DNA of 64,000 bases from Rosellinia necatrix (lineage: Eukaryota > Ascomycota > Sordariomycetes > Xylariales > Xylariaceae): positions 4,650,001-4,714,000 of the forward strand of contig JAGYVD010000001.1 of the NCBI GenBank assembly GCA_021209875.1. The letters are read 5' to 3'. Under the pieces are notes generated by a model that worked only from the letters and a program-made list of their open reading frames with translations, searched no databases and was not told the DNA's origin. Below are positions 19,385 to 34,400 of this stretch, piece by piece (within the stretch, counting starts at the first letter, position 1; every line of letters starts with the position of its first letter). Both the position numbers and the translations under genes were made by a program.

Positions 19385-20149
19385 GGCTGGTTGGGTCTCG
19401 TCCGACGGGGTGAAACAAGATAGCTAGATAGTAGATAATGGCAGTGGCAGTGTGGAGGAGGTTTAGGCACAGGCTCGGGTTGTGTGATGTAAGCGCGACG
19501 TTTTCTAAAACGATGGAGAATAATTGTCGTCCCACAAAGGTGAGAGCAATTGTCAAATGAATACTTACCCACCCCCGCCAAAGGAGTTACTTGGAATGCA
19601 GGTGGTACTCTAATCTCAGTAGCTTGGCGGAGGGTAAAACGCATGCCGTCGGAACTTAGATAACCTACCCCACACATACCCTACACATAGGTACCCTACG
19701 CTTGCCCTACTTGTGCATCCGTAAATGCATCCGCCCATGCAGCTCGCCTATACTTACCACTGGTTCCGATCGTTCCTGGAACAACCATCGCGGCACGTGC
19801 AATAACTAAACAACAATTGTGTCTCCAACAAACATGGTCGAACCAAACAACCGCTATTACCCCGCCTACTGACCAAACTTGGGTCGAGTTCACGATCGAA
19901 TGAAACAAGGGAAATAAAAAATAATCATAATACATGAAACACGTGCATGGGCCAAAGATTGCATGAGAGAAATCTGCCGGAATATCCGGCAATGGCTGCC
20001 GATTACCGCCCGACCTCGAGCCGCGGTTGACCCAAGGCCGTTTCTAGATTCTATCTAATCGATCTAAGTGATGCATCAGTAGGCAAATCAGATACAGTCG
20101 CCATCCTTGGGCATTCATAGCCTTCAAGGCCCTCGCGCCGAATCTGCCG
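19385..20149. other. Intergenic, promoter side of the Cdc25-like gene
   Basis: No gene was recognised. Open frames on the minus strand (19264-19677, 19696-19992) have no domain or splice support. Confidence 0.5.
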
Positions 20150-21702
20150 TCACGGCCACATGCCGTCCCACATGAACAGCCAGCCTGCCCAGTACTTTTC
20201 ATATCGGCCCACGATATGGGACAGCCCGTCGCCTTCGGTGCCCGTCTTATACGGCCGCGTGTATAGGCCGCCGGTCTTGAGATGGCGTTTCATCGCCACG
20301 TGCACCGAGAAGCTGCTGGGCATGACCCCGAGGAAGAACTCACTCCCCAACAGGACCACGTAGTCGATGAGGCCTTGCTGGTCCCAGCTGAACGCATCGA
20401 GCTCGTCTAGGTCCTCGTCCGAGAGTAGGTCCATCTTCGTCACCACCCTCATCTGCGCCATCTCTATGGCCGCGTCCATGAACTTGTCGGCTTCCGTCAA
20501 GTTTCCCGTCGCGAGATAGGCCGTCTGGTACCCTCGCTTTTTGGCCTGCTTCATGTACTCCTCCAACTGCATATCGTAGTGCGGCCAGAAACCCAGCGCG
20601 TCGTTCTCGGTTCGTAGGTGAATGCCGAGAAAGGCGCCGTCCTTTGCCCCGTCGGCACGGGCGAACGCGTGCATCTTCTCCAGCGTCTTCTTCCCCAGCC
20701 GCAGGAACTTGTCGTTGAGCCGGAGAATGCTGCCAAACGTGGCAGCCAATTCGGGCCCGTCACGGTAGATCTGCCAATCGAAGAGCACGCCCCAATTGAA
20801 ACGAATGAGGCGGGGACGTTCCTTGGTGGGCGCATGACCATGCTTCTCGTTCTTCAGCCACCTACGGAAGGAGATACCAAAGCGATCGGTGTGCCTGTTC
20901 TGGTCCCAAGGATCGCAGCCGTCCCGGTTCCCGAGATCCTTGGGGGTAATGCTGTTGATCTTGGGAGACGTGCCGACGCCGGGAATATCTTTGACTTTAT
21001 CATAGAGGGTGATCTGGGGGCAGTTGGTAGTGAAGGCGTCGCGGAAGTGTTGCTCGTCGAACATGTAGGAGAAAGGGAGGTAGTCGGCGAAGAGATCGGA
21101 CAGGTCCTTTTCGTTACGCTGACGGATCCGAGGAATGGTGATGCCGGTGGCGCCAGCCTCGATCGCGTAGCGCAAGCATGTCTGAATATAGTTCCTTATG
21201 TTGCCGATGCCGCCCGAGTTATTATCACAAATATAGACCAGCCCCTCAACCCACGTAGCTTCGTCACAAAGGCGCTTCAATGGCCATCCGATGAAGGGTG
21301 CATCGGGCTGAGACAAGTCGACTTCATTTCCGGGAACCGGAGGCGAATGCTGCGGTGGTGATGAAGATTTTTGGTCTTGTAGCGGCGGTGGGTTTTCCCC
21401 GGAAGAAGAAGAGGAAGAGGACGCGGACGACTCGGAAGATGGCAATGCCGTCGATTTTACTGGTGGTGGCGGTGGCGGTGGCGGGGAGGAGGAGGAGGAG
21501 GAGGGAGGAGGAGGAGGAGGAGGGGAGGCGATGGTGGTAGTGCTGCTTCGGATGCTGGCGACGATGATGATGACGGTGATTTCGTCTCGAACCAGTCGGC
21601 GGAGGGATAGGGATAGGAATAAGCGTTAGGTAGTCGGAAGGTCCATATCGCAATGAGGAGGACGATACAGAGCGTCGGGAGTAAAATGTTGCGTCGAGGC
21701 AT
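20150..21702 (-). CDS. O-fucosyltransferase-like type II membrane protein, apparent frameshift in a microsatellite
   Basis: The catalytic part (20150 to about 21445) has the features of GDP-fucose protein O-fucosyltransferase-like proteins: an N-terminal CDNNSGGIGNIRNY loop for nucleotide sugar binding, GIHLRTENDA with the HLR core, a YLATGN strand and a DYVVLLGSEFFLGVMPSSFS end motif. Upstream, an ATG at 21702 opens a different frame. It encodes a signal anchor (MPRRNILLPTLCIVLLIAIW) and a YSYPYPSADWFETKSPSSSSS stem, as expected for a Golgi type II enzyme. The two frames meet inside a poly-Pro/Ser stem encoded by (CTC)n/(CCT)n, around 21480-21525, and do not agree; one base added or two removed would join them. 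No GT-AG intron was found that would do this. A length error or a true strain-specific indel in the repeat is most likely. Substrate unknown. Confidence 0.65.
21470..21526. repeat. GGT/GGA-type trinucleotide microsatellite at a frame break
   Basis: A (GGTGGC)n and (GAG)n purine-rich run on the + strand encodes the Pro/Ser stem of the fucosyltransferase-like protein. The reading frame changes across it. Confidence 0.8.
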
Positions 21703-23599
21703 GAAGCCAAAAGAGAAAGGAGGTTCAGATAGCCATTACGTGCCAGCACAAGAGAGGGAGGAGGAGGAAGAGGAGACAACGAGGTAGAAGGCAAGCTCTA
21801 CCTAATAAACTACCTTAGGTAGGTTAGTGTGCTTACATAGTTAGGTAAGTAGCTCCCTTCGTGGTCCGTTTAGGGTTAGCGCTGTTCCTCGTCATCAGGT
21901 AGGGTTGCCCTTTGCGTTGCTGCCAAGGTTTATAGGCTCGCATTGCGTCAGCCCAGGCTTCGGGGATAGTTAGCGCATTCGCCGCATCTGTTATCTTGGT
22001 TTACCTTGCTGTAACGTGGAGCTGGGGAAACATCACACAACATGCCAGAATAAGTATGCTTAATGAACACACATCAACTCCGTCCAGGTGCAGGATCCGT
22101 AAAATAAGCGGAGCGCAGCGGACGGATATGTGAAATGCGATTTCTTACGAACTGCAACTACTACTTACCTAGGTATCTATCTACCTACCTGTTCCAGGCC
22201 AGATTGGAAAAAATGTCAGCGGCTCTGGCTAGACTTGGCTAAGAGGGTGGCATCTCCTCAGACAGATCCAACATTAACCTCTTCCACTTTTGCTTCCAAT
22301 TTCAGAGCTTGCATGCGAGCATGCGAACGTGAATGCTCGCTGTCGTCTTTTAGGGACCCCGAATGCTCCCCCAGAGTCATGACCACTTCCCGAGCTTGAA
22401 GATCATGCCATTATCAATAATCTAATCTAATAGCGAAACCTTGTTCTAAAAACTATAGTTTAATCTTTTAGTCTGTAAAATCGCACCTTTCTTGGCTTGT
22501 ATCCCGCGATGCTTTCTAGCGTCGGGATCCGGCACGCCAACTTGTTTCATTTAGGGGCAAGATTATTGTTATGCATAGTTGCTGTGACATCCGCTGTCTT
22601 GTCTTCCAAAGGATGCCTTCTACAATAGCGAGATGTACTGCTAAGCTATGTTTAAGTCGACAATAAAACTATGCAAACATGTCACGTCCGTTAATATGCC
22701 GGAGGAAATATTGAGGACTAATTAACTTATCATGGGTTCGGGAAGTAGTTGGTGGCACCTTGGCAGCGAAGTATATCCGAGGGACTTTCGCGTCGTCAAA
22801 AGCAGCCTTTACCAGGCGAATTCAAATCGGGTTCGAAGCTCGTGAGGTAGGAACATCTATCAAACGAGGGTATATATTCACATGCAGACCAGTCACCGGC
22901 ATTATATCGAGGTTGGATTCATACAGATTAATCTCCCTAGCCTAGCCAACAGGGATGACTCCCTCAAGAGAGCGAGGGTGAGAATAGTACCGAATGCCCT
23001 TTACTTGCGCCGCCTTTAGTGCAGGCCAAGCTCTAACTTGATGCGGCGTAACAGATGGAGGCGCGTGCCTGGGATCTCAAAAGTGACACTCATGGGGTAT
23101 GGTTTTGTCATCTCTCAGGTGTAGGTGATCTGGCGAGGTCACGCTTTGCCGCGATACACTATGTTCTCGTCTAAGCTAGCGGTTGGTAGCTTAAACCGTG
23201 TTGAATCTGTGATTGAGGCATAGCTGGCCAACAAATACTATGACTTGGCATGGCTCTCGTAAGGCACATTTAATATGAATTTATGTACTGACTATATGGA
23301 TCAATAATCGTACGTATGAAGCTTTGGGGAACACCATGTCGTTCCTGCGCATCGTGATTTCTGATTCATATTTTGCGTGGACGTTGCCCTGCTATACTGT
23401 ATCTGCATGTTACAGCGTACCTAGGTAGCGTGACGAGCGAGTTGCGCACCAATGATAGGCTCGCCCCGTGCCGTTGGGTACTTTTTTTTCCATAGGTGGG
23501 TATCTCAATCGGTATTGTCTTACACCAAAATAAACGCTCGGCTGAGCTCCAACAATGACGGCGTCGGCCGCTAACCCTAAGTCATTACAGCCATCGGCC
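21703..23599. other. Intergenic, no gene seen
   Basis: About 1.9 kb with TACC/ACCTAGGT motifs near 21800-21850 and 22165-22195 and AT-rich DNA to the right. Short open frames (22130-22399, 22760-22945, 23410-23652) show no domain. It separates two minus-strand genes. Confidence 0.55.
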
Positions 23600-25336
23600 T
23601 CAAGCCTTGGCAATCCAACCTGAATTGATAAAAAAATCAAATATTCTTGCACCCTTCTGGGAATCTAACCGGCATATCTCCTTGACCTGCTTCTTTTTTA
23701 GACTGCCGTTGCCCTTGAGCGCTTCCTTCAGTACCTGCTCCTTCATCATAAGGTATGGCTTCGGCTGGATCCGCGATACCTTGCACAATTCTACCTCTTC
23801 CGGTGTTAGAAGGTGGAGGTCAGGCGCGTTGTCCTCGCTGAGAGCGAGCAGCTGCACCCCTGATATGGGTTGCGAGACAAACCGTGGTCGGGTTTGTGCA
23901 GAGGTCCCGTTCGTGGCGATGCCGTTCGTGGCTGTCTCATGTGCTTGGCTATCTGCGGGCGGTTTGGGCTCGCCGTTTGTAGGGTCTGGAGTCCCTTGTT
24001 TGGCTACGACAGCGCCGTTCGTCCCTGGTCGGAACGGAAGCTCCGGCGCTATCAGGAGCGCTGCCCCACTCGGCGGCTCAGACTGTACGTTCTGCTTGGA
24101 GCGTTGCGCGGTGGCCATTCTTTCGCGGTCCATCGAGCCCATGGGTATAGCTTTCTGAATGCGCTGTGACTTCTCCTGCTCATACTTCTCACCACTCCGG
24201 AGGTCTCCAATCTTGAAGTTCCTCCATTCTTGTAGTTGGCTGATGGCTTGGCGCAGGTTAAGTTCATCAAGCAGTCCTTGGCAAAAAGCCTCAAAGTCAT
24301 TGCGGTTCATCATGCGCGCGAATGGCTTGGCCTTATTCAGGAGATCCCGTTCTTCCTTGGTCCGTTTTTTCTCGATCCTCGTATTCTCCCTATACTCGAG
24401 GAGGTTGTGTTCAAATATGACCTTTTTCCGCTCGACGCGTTGTGACAAGCGGCAGTTGTAAATCTCCATTACCGTCAGCTTCAGTTCCATTTCGGGCTCG
24501 AGTTCGCCGGTTCGAGGATTGATCCCATCACCAGGATCAAACTGCATCAACTGTACTGCCTCCTCGGCCTCGTTGGCGTATTCGGTTTCGAATTCCAAGC
24601 GACCAGGCATATAGCCTTGAATCTCGTGGCAAGAGGGCACGCTGGCCGTAGGTTTAGTCTTGGGTGGTAGAGGGGGGGCGTTTTTCTGTGCTTCCCGCCG
24701 CTCTTCGATCCTACGTTTCTTGCGTGCCTGGAACTGATCTCGGGAGATCTCTTGGGCTAGCTCCATATCATCGGGCCGACAGCGTTTCGGCAGCGGGAAA
24801 CGCTCGGAATCTACATAGACCTGGAGGTAATGATCACGGACTTCGTCCTTGTGACGGTAACCACCGATATGATCGGCGATGTCGGCCCAAGACCCTAAAC
24901 CGTAGATCTCGGCGCCTTCGAGCAGAAGCAGTTCTTCGTCGGCACCCCAATCGTGGTCGAAGATGGGGATGGAGTTTTGTTCTATTACTCGGAAAGGATG
25001 GGTGGCTGGTTGGTGCGAGCCGCTGGAGGAGCCGCCGGAGAAGCATTGCACGCATAAGTCATATTCGCTGCAAGCGCTATGCGCACATCTTATTCGCACC
25101 TAGGCCACGCGTGAGCAAAATTATATGGTTCGTAAGGGTCGGAGCTTATGTCAGTGCACCGGGCATTGGGTTGGGGCGGCGGTGCCTGCGAACCTTGAAG
25201 GGAAGACGACGGAGGGAGTGTAGTGCGGGATAATGAGACGTACGGTAGAGGTAATATCTGCAGAGCACACGTCGCAAACATATTTCACGCCGCCTTCTCC
25301 GCCCCTAGTGGCGGTCTTCTTCCGGATGACGCCCAT
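23600..25336 (-). CDS. ADA2: Transcriptional adaptor ADA2 of the SAGA/ADA histone acetyltransferase
   Basis: This is the nuclear adaptor that binds and stimulates the Gcn5 acetyltransferase within SAGA. Two exons (25244-25336 and 23600-25099) give 530 residues. The intron (25100-25243) has a GTACGT donor and CTAG acceptor, and joins ITST to VRIRCA. Domains in order: a ZZ zinc finger from residue ~19 ([10 protein letters not shown]...[18 protein letters not shown]), a SANT/Myb domain ([33 protein letters not shown]...), a coiled basic region ([15 protein letters not shown]), the conserved middle ([24 protein letters not shown] and [26 protein letters not shown]), a low-complexity linker and a C-terminal SWIRM domain ending with [16 protein letters not shown]. 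Length and order match fungal ADA2 exactly. Confidence 0.95.
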
Positions 25337-27900
<2,564 letters not shown>

Positions 27901-28020
27901 GCGACATTATGGGCGCGTATATTGGGGCATAAAAATAAGACCATGTACAACATTAGTATCCCACATTTAGACGCATCCGCAACCCCGGAGCATGCCTGAA
28001 CCCTATGCCTAGTCTAAGGC

Positions 28021-28643
28021 CTACGCTTGCACGTAGAAACTGTACTGTGAAGTCATCCAAATAATGCCCACGGTCGCGAAAAAGAAAGGAAACAGGATAG
28101 GAGGGCCGATGTATGCCGTGCGATAAACTGCCCACTCGGATCCAAAGTGGAAAAGGGCAACAACGTAGGTCCAGATAGCCATGTTGTACACAGGCGCAAG
28201 GTGGAGGTTGTAGCTCGCATAGAGGCGGACGACGGCAGATATAAAGGTGTATGTGCCGAATAGGCGCGCGGCGAGGGGCGAGACCTGGTCGGTGGTGCGG
28301 CCGTCCTTGGTGTTGACGGCGGACGCGGGGGCCAGCTTATGGGTCGAGTCCTCAGGATCGAAGCTGGCCGACTTGGGTGGCAGGGAAGGGTCCGGGACGA
28401 ATTGGCCGTTGTAGAGACGCCGGGAGTAGTGCAGGGTGAGGTAGTTCTGAAATGAGTTGCCGACGGCGATGACGGAAAGCTGGGATAATAACGCGAGTTA
28501 GCGCGAAGGCGGTGGATACGTGACGGGTATTGTGAGGCGAAGGAGGCCTTGGGAATGACCGAGCTTACCCCGAACATATAGTAAGGCAAATAGCCTGGGC
28601 CAGAGGGAAGATAATCTTTCAGGGCACTAATCATGGTGTCCAT
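28021..28643 (-). CDS. ERG28: Ergosterol biosynthesis scaffold ERG28
   Basis: This small ER membrane protein tethers the C-4 demethylation enzymes of ergosterol synthesis (Erg25-Erg26-Erg27). Two exons (28569-28643 and 28021-28479) give 177 residues. The intron (28480-28568) has a GTAAGC donor and a CAG acceptor. The order of segments is MDTMISALKDYLPSGPGYLPYYMFG, then after splicing LSVIAVGNSFQNYLTLHYSRRLYNG, a soluble loop, LAARLFGTYTFISAVVRLYASY, PVYNMAIWTYVVALFHFGSEW and FFFATVGIIWMTSQY, i.e. about four membrane helices. NSFQ..LTL..SRR.YNG and ARLFGTWTF-like strings are ERG28 signatures. It is tail to tail with GAL7, about 120 bp apart. Overlapping open frames on the same strand are not the protein. 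Confidence 0.9.
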
Positions 28644-29224
28644 CTTGAATCGCAGGCGTATATCAGTCGTGGAACGAAGGACGAGCAGGATGAGCTGCCT
28701 AACTTGAAGGTCTGTATGTGCCAACTGCTGGATACTTACCTAGTAGGTAGGTAGTTAGGGACCTTAGTTTTTCTTATCGATAGACTATAACGTTAGTCAG
28801 GTACCTGCCGAGTTAAGGGCAGTCAGGTCAGGTAGCTACATAAGCACATAGCAAGATCGATCAGCTAGGCCCATGTAAAGCTTTAAATTTTCTATGCAAC
28901 CTCGGACTATCCCTGGCAGCCCAACATTAGCGTATTAATCCAATCCAATGACCTCATCACCAAAGCTCTAAATTAAGGAGCACTAACTATATCAGGAAAT
29001 TGAAACCCGTCTGTTGCCCACAAGCCTTTGCCCAACAAACTTTCAAGCGATGAATGCTCCTCCCCCATTTCTTGTTGAGTGCACACTTGGCCAACATCCG
29101 GTCTAAAAGCCCTTACATATATCACTGGCGACGATCTCCGTCATCCTTCACGGTGTTTCCGCACTTGTTTACCTAGGTGCCCCATCAGTCCGATCGTATA
29201 CGCCTCACGCTTCGAGAATCAACA
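28644..29224. other. Divergent intergenic region between ERG28 and the ketoreductase
   Basis: Upstream DNA of two lipid-metabolism genes pointing away from each other, with GTAGGTAGGTAG at about 28743-28755. A shared promoter is plausible because both act in the ER lipid pathways, but no specific operator can be named. A short intronless frame at 29079-29291 overlaps the start of the next gene and is rejected. Confidence 0.5.
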
Positions 29225-30301
29225 ATGGACACAGTCCACCAAGCTATTGCGGCCGTGCCGCCGACTGCCCAGCTGGCCCTCGCGGGCCTAGGTGCTCTGT
29301 GGGCAGGCACCAAGATCTTCAGCCTGCTTCGTCTAGTATTGAGCATGTTCGTACTTAGCGGCACTAATGTGAGTATATCCGCATCAGGTGTCCTACCGCG
29401 AAGACATCAAAGCCTGTGCTAACCGGTATGATTCCGGCCAAAGCTCCGAAAATACGCTGGGAAAGATACATGGGCCGTGGTTACTGGCGCATCTGATGGC
29501 CTAGGGAAAGAATTCGCCACCCAGCTTGCTGCGAAGGGATTCCACCTTCTTCTCGTGTCTCGAACCCAATCCAAACTCGAAACCTTCCGGGAGGAGCTCC
29601 GAACACGTTACCAGAATCTCCAAATAGACATCCTCGCCATGGACTTTGCGGCAGTCGACAACGACGCCGACTACACGGAGCTGGCAGAACGCGTTGATAG
29701 TCTTGACGTTGGCATCCTCGTCAATAACGTAGGCCAGAGTCACAGTATTCCCGTCCCTTTCACGCTCACCGACGAGGCCGAGATGGAGAACATCATCAAT
29801 ATCAACTGCAGGGGAACCTTGAAGGTCACTCGGATCGTGGCCCCGGGTATGCAAAAACGCCGACGTGGCTTGATCCTCACCATGGGTAGTTTCGGCGGCT
29901 GGATGCCCACGCCATTATTAGCCACTTATTCCGGTAGTAAGGCCTTCCTTCAATTCTGGTCGACGGCACTTGCAGCTGAGCTCAAACCCGACAACGTGGA
30001 TGTTCAGCTGGTCCTGAGCTACCTTGTCACGACGGCGATGAGCAAAGTTCGCCGCCCTAGCCTACTCATTCCGAGCCCGAAACCATTCGTTCGCGCGACA
30101 CTGGCAAAGATCGGTGTCGGCAGCTGGCAGAACACGGGATTTACGTACACGCCATACTGGAGCCATGCCCTTATGGCGTGGTTTGTCGAAAACACAGTCG
30201 GTATTGGCAGCTATGTTGGCCTGAAGGTTAACCGGTCAATGCATGTCGATATCCGCAACCGAGCGTTGAGAAAGGCAGCTCGCGATGCCAAGAAAAATTG
30301 A
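29225..30301 (+). CDS. IFA38: Very-long-chain 3-oxoacyl-CoA reductase (microsomal beta-ketoreductase)
   Basis: This ER short-chain dehydrogenase reduces the 3-ketoacyl-CoA intermediate in fatty-acid elongation for sphingolipids and very-long-chain fatty acids. Two exons (29225-29368 and 29444-30301) give 333 residues. The intron (29369-29443) has a GTGAGT donor and a TGCTAAC branch site. It contains an N-terminal membrane anchor ([16 protein letters not shown]), the Rossmann motif [13 protein letters not shown], the NNVG motif, the catalytic serine in MGSFGGW, and YSGSK with Tyr and Lys near residue 210. A second hydrophobic stretch and [20 protein letters not shown] end the protein, whose basic tail fits ER residence. 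All catalytic residues are present. Confidence 0.93.
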
Positions 30302-31431
30302 GGCGCTGTTGCGAACAGGATTAGTGTAGATAAGCGCGAAGAGGTGGAGGAATAGGATGTGCACACAAAAAAAAGTTAGCTCTTGGCCAAGGAGCTCAAG
30401 ATATGAGGATCTATGACGCGGCAATTATGGGTGTCTGGAAGTCCGATAATCAATATTTATGCGGGAACACTCGGCTGGGAAGCTCTGGCGTTTAAAAGCC
30501 ATAATAAGTAAAATATCGCGCTGACCACTTGATCTTGGCTTCTTGCCATAGTTTTGACATCAGAATTAAATGCTCAGCCATGAAAGGTGTGGAAATTGTT
30601 GACATTGGGGCGGGTAGGTAGTTAGTTAGTAGTGTAACTCAAGGTGAGGTAGGTAAGTAGACGCGGAGACGCCCAGGTGCTTTGGTAGTAACCAACCAGC
30701 TAGCTACCTAATCAGGACTAGTCTGTTTGCCGGCGGCTGTTGCCCAGGCACATGTGAAATGCTGGTCCAATCAGCTTGCGTACTATCCGGTATCCTGCAG
30801 CCAAGCAGGGAGCTTCGGATCCACTGGTTTACGCCTGGCAAAAAAATTCCAGCCTCTTCGCACCCGCTGTGATCCATTGAGGAACCTGCTATTGACAGGT
30901 TGTGTTGACACATCCGGCCTGGCTAAGTAGTCAACGCACAACAGCACTCCATTAATTAACCTACACAATCCCCTGCGCGCATCATCACGAAGCTGCAGCA
31001 AGTCGCGCAGGCTCTCGTAAATTCTCTTTTATCTCGGTCTTGTTTGTCCCGTGTCACCACAAGGGCGGCCACAAGTACGACCGAGGGACGACCACGGCGC
31101 CGCCACAAGACGCGTCTCTCGCTGCAGGTCTTGTCGTCTTCTTCCCTCGCACACTCTCGGCCCGGCTCCTCGATCCTAGTGTATACGGCCAGGAGTCCCT
31201 TCTCGTCCATCGCCGTTGATGACCCGGTAGCATCGCTTTCTGGTTCGGCTGCCGCCCTGGCTTGCTTGCTCTCGTCTTCCCTGCCGTTGTCGCCAGCCAG
31301 CCCCGTCCACACCCGTCTTCGAAGGGCAGCTGTTGGTGCAGTCGAGTGTACACATACGGCCCTGTCCTGGCTCGTAACCGCTACCGTATCGCACCGCCGC
31401 ATCGTCGCCGATCCGCCAGCCATCACCCGCC
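30302..31431. other. Intergenic and 5' leader of NUP170
   Basis: The left part is AT-rich with TAGGTAGTTAGTTAG motifs near 30613-30632. The right part (about 30960-31431) is GC-rich and open in several frames, most likely the long 5' leader of the NUP170 transcript. Open frames there (31044-31628 plus; 30956-31501 minus) overlap the NUP170 start and show no domain. Confidence 0.5.
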
Positions 31432-34400
31432 ATGGCCTTCCCCCAGACACCGGGCCACGCGCTGCCGGGTGCCTTTCTGAACACGCCTGCCGTCGCATCA
31501 CGCTTCAGCGCCGCCGAGGACCCCGTCCGTCGTCGTCTCTTCTCCCAGGCCCCGGCCCCCCCGACCAATCAGCCGCCCGCGCCGGCTCCTACTTCCCGCG
31601 GTGCCCTCCCCCCCATAGGTGCGAATAGCACGAATGCTCCGATGTCTGCCAACGGGCGGCCTTCCGAGGCCCCCCAGCCTCCACTTGCCAGGGCCGCTGG
31701 CTTCATCAACAACGCCCTGTTGAAAGATGAACACTATCCCGAGCTAGATAGCTATTGCCGACGTGGGTCCCCCTTCGCCACGATGTCGTGGTTTTCGCCG
31801 TTTCTCTCCGTGCCCGAGATGCCCAGGTTCTGACTTGATCACAGAAATGTCCTCCGACTACGACCTGAACCATGTCGATTCCCCATCGGCGCCGTTCCAA
31901 CAGATACATCACTTTCAAATTCCCCAGAGTGTTTTCGAACAGTATGACAGAGCTGAGGTGTCAACCACAATGGGATTGTTTGCTGAGCTTAATCATGCCT
32001 GGGTTACCATCGACAATTGCTTGTATCTATGGGATTATACACACCCCAACCCCGAGCTCATCGGCTACGAAGACAGCGCCCATAGCATAACTGCTGTGAA
32101 ACTCGTCACACCCAAGCCAGGCGTTTTCAACAGCGTGATTAGCCATATACTAGTCGTCGCCACGACCAATGAGATGGTCCTACTTGGCCTTGCTGCCAGC
32201 GAGACCGCCACGGGTTCCCAGAGCATAGAGCTTTACGGCACCAAGATGTCGCTGCCGATGAAGGCAGAGTCACATCTCATCGCCGGCTCTGCAAGTGGCC
32301 GTATCTTCTTTACAGGCCAGTCCGACACAGACATCTGCGAACTGTACTACCAACAGGAGGAAAAGTGGTTCTCCAGTAGGACTGGAAGAATCAACCATTC
32401 GTATCCCGGTTGGAGCGCCGTGGTGCCCAAACCTACGCACCTGCTCTGGGGCAGCACTACCCTTGAGTATTGCGTGGATCTCGTTATAGACGATAGCCGA
32501 AACCTACTCTATTCACTCTCCAATACGTCGACAGTGCGAACGTATTATATGGAGGCACCCGACAAGCTAACCAAGGTTATTGAGAAGACGAAGAATGACT
32601 TCATGCGTGATATTGCGCATGCAATGAGTGTTGCATCCCCTCTACTAAGTGAGCGCATGCAGATTGTGTCTATCAGTCCAGTCTCTGCCACCGAAGACAA
32701 TAAGGTGCATCTCATAGCATTGACTAACACGGGTTGCCGCCTATCCATGAGCGCTACCAGCGCATCATCCTATATGCTTGGTACCTCGGGGCGGGCTCCC
32801 CAAAGCATGCAACTACAATCGATCAAATTCCCTCCCCCTGAGATCGGTCAACGGCGACCCAAAACGGATTCCTTCGGTGGCCCCGGCGAGCCTGTCCACA
32901 TTCAATCCACGTCACTGGAGACAAGCCGTCGCGGCGTCCGGTTTCCGCCTGGTTACTTCTTCGATTTCGTGCGTAAACCCGATCGGCCTGAAATCGACGT
33001 GCTATTTATATCGGCACCTGATAGTGGTCGCATCAAGAACAGTGGCCCAACGCAAACCTTGAGATACTATGAGCAAGCCACCTGGATGGAGCTTAACGGC
33101 AAGGCCGAAGACATTGGACTTATCACGAAACCTTTCGCTGCCTCAACTCAGCCCATGGGCTTTGGAAACGAACATGCTGTCCAGTTCGATAACCCCAGCG
33201 GTAGCGAGTTCGCCATTCTTACTAACACCGGTGTCCACATTTTGCGACGGAGGCGGTTCATCGATATCTTCGCATCGGTCATTAGAACGACCGTCGGCGA
33301 CGAGGGGTTGAAGACGGAAATAAGCAGATTTCAGAGTGCGTACGGACGCGTGGAGACCATCACGGCCGCCCTAGCTGTTGCCTGTCGACAGGGAGATAGT
33401 GGCCGATTTAGCGTTGGACGCAGTGCTATTGACCAACCTACCCTGGATAGAGCAAAGCAAGTGTTCATTAATTTTGGTGGTAATCCTATGCTTCCCGAGC
33501 AAGATGGACAACCTGCGACTGTCGAAACTGTTCGACCATCCTCACGTCACGGCGCTATCACGCTTTACCTCAGCAGACTCATTCGTTCCTTGTGGAAGTC
33601 GAACGTCATTGTAGTTGGTTCTAACGGAACCGGCGCATTGGTCGTAGATAGCGCTATTCCTCAATCTAAGTTGAGAGAAGTGCAAGATAGTGTCATTGCC
33701 CTCAAAGATTTTCTCAACCACAACCGTTCGTTTATCCAGGGCCTTTCCGGTTCTTCGGATTTGCGGCGAGCGGCGAGCAAGCAAGAGGAACTCGCGTTAC
33801 AAGGGGAGCACCAGGCGATGCATGCTGTGGAAGTGCTTATGACGGACGTGATAGAGGGCATCTCTTTCGTAACAACGCTCTTTGAAGAGCGGGTTACCGA
33901 TATTTATACAAGGTTGGACGCGGAATCCCAGCAGGGCCTTAAAGGCTTGACCTACGAACGGCTATTTTCACAAACCCCTGGGAAACAACTCGCCAAAGTT
34001 CTCGTGAAGTCAATTGTCAATCGAAACATTGAGAATGGATCCAACGTTGAGACAGTAGCAGACGCATTGCGCCGGAAGTGTGGCAGTTTCTGCAGTGCCG
34101 ATGATGTGGTGATCTTTAAGGCCCAGGAACAGCTGAAAAAGGCATCAGAGCCCTCCCTTAACCCCAATGTGTCACGGACTCTTCTACACGAGAGTCTAAG
34201 GCATTTCGAGAAAGTCGCTGGAAGCCTTTCACAGGCTAATCTCGAATCGGCGATTCAACAATACATCGAGCTTAGATACTACGCTGGCGCCATCCAGCTC
34301 TGCCTAGCGGTTGCCGACGCAAAGGACCGAGGCAAGTCCGCACTGTACTGGGTCAACGATGGAAAACCCCCCCGAGATCCCAGGGCGAAGGCATTTGATC

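Noticed and set aside
20618..21361. Open frame of 247 codons on the plus strand
   Set aside because: Antisense to the fucosyltransferase-like gene; no recognisable domain.
22815..22850. Possible tRNA B-box (GGTTCGAAGCTCG)
   Set aside because: No matching A-box, acceptor stem or anticodon arm could be folded around it.
28053..28724. Open frame of 223 codons on the minus strand
   Set aside because: It overlaps ERG28 in a different frame and begins in its upstream region; the spliced ERG28 reading has all family signatures.
31044..31628. Open frame of 194 codons on the plus strand
   Set aside because: It lies in the NUP170 leader and runs into its first exon out of frame; low-complexity Ser/Pro/Arg.
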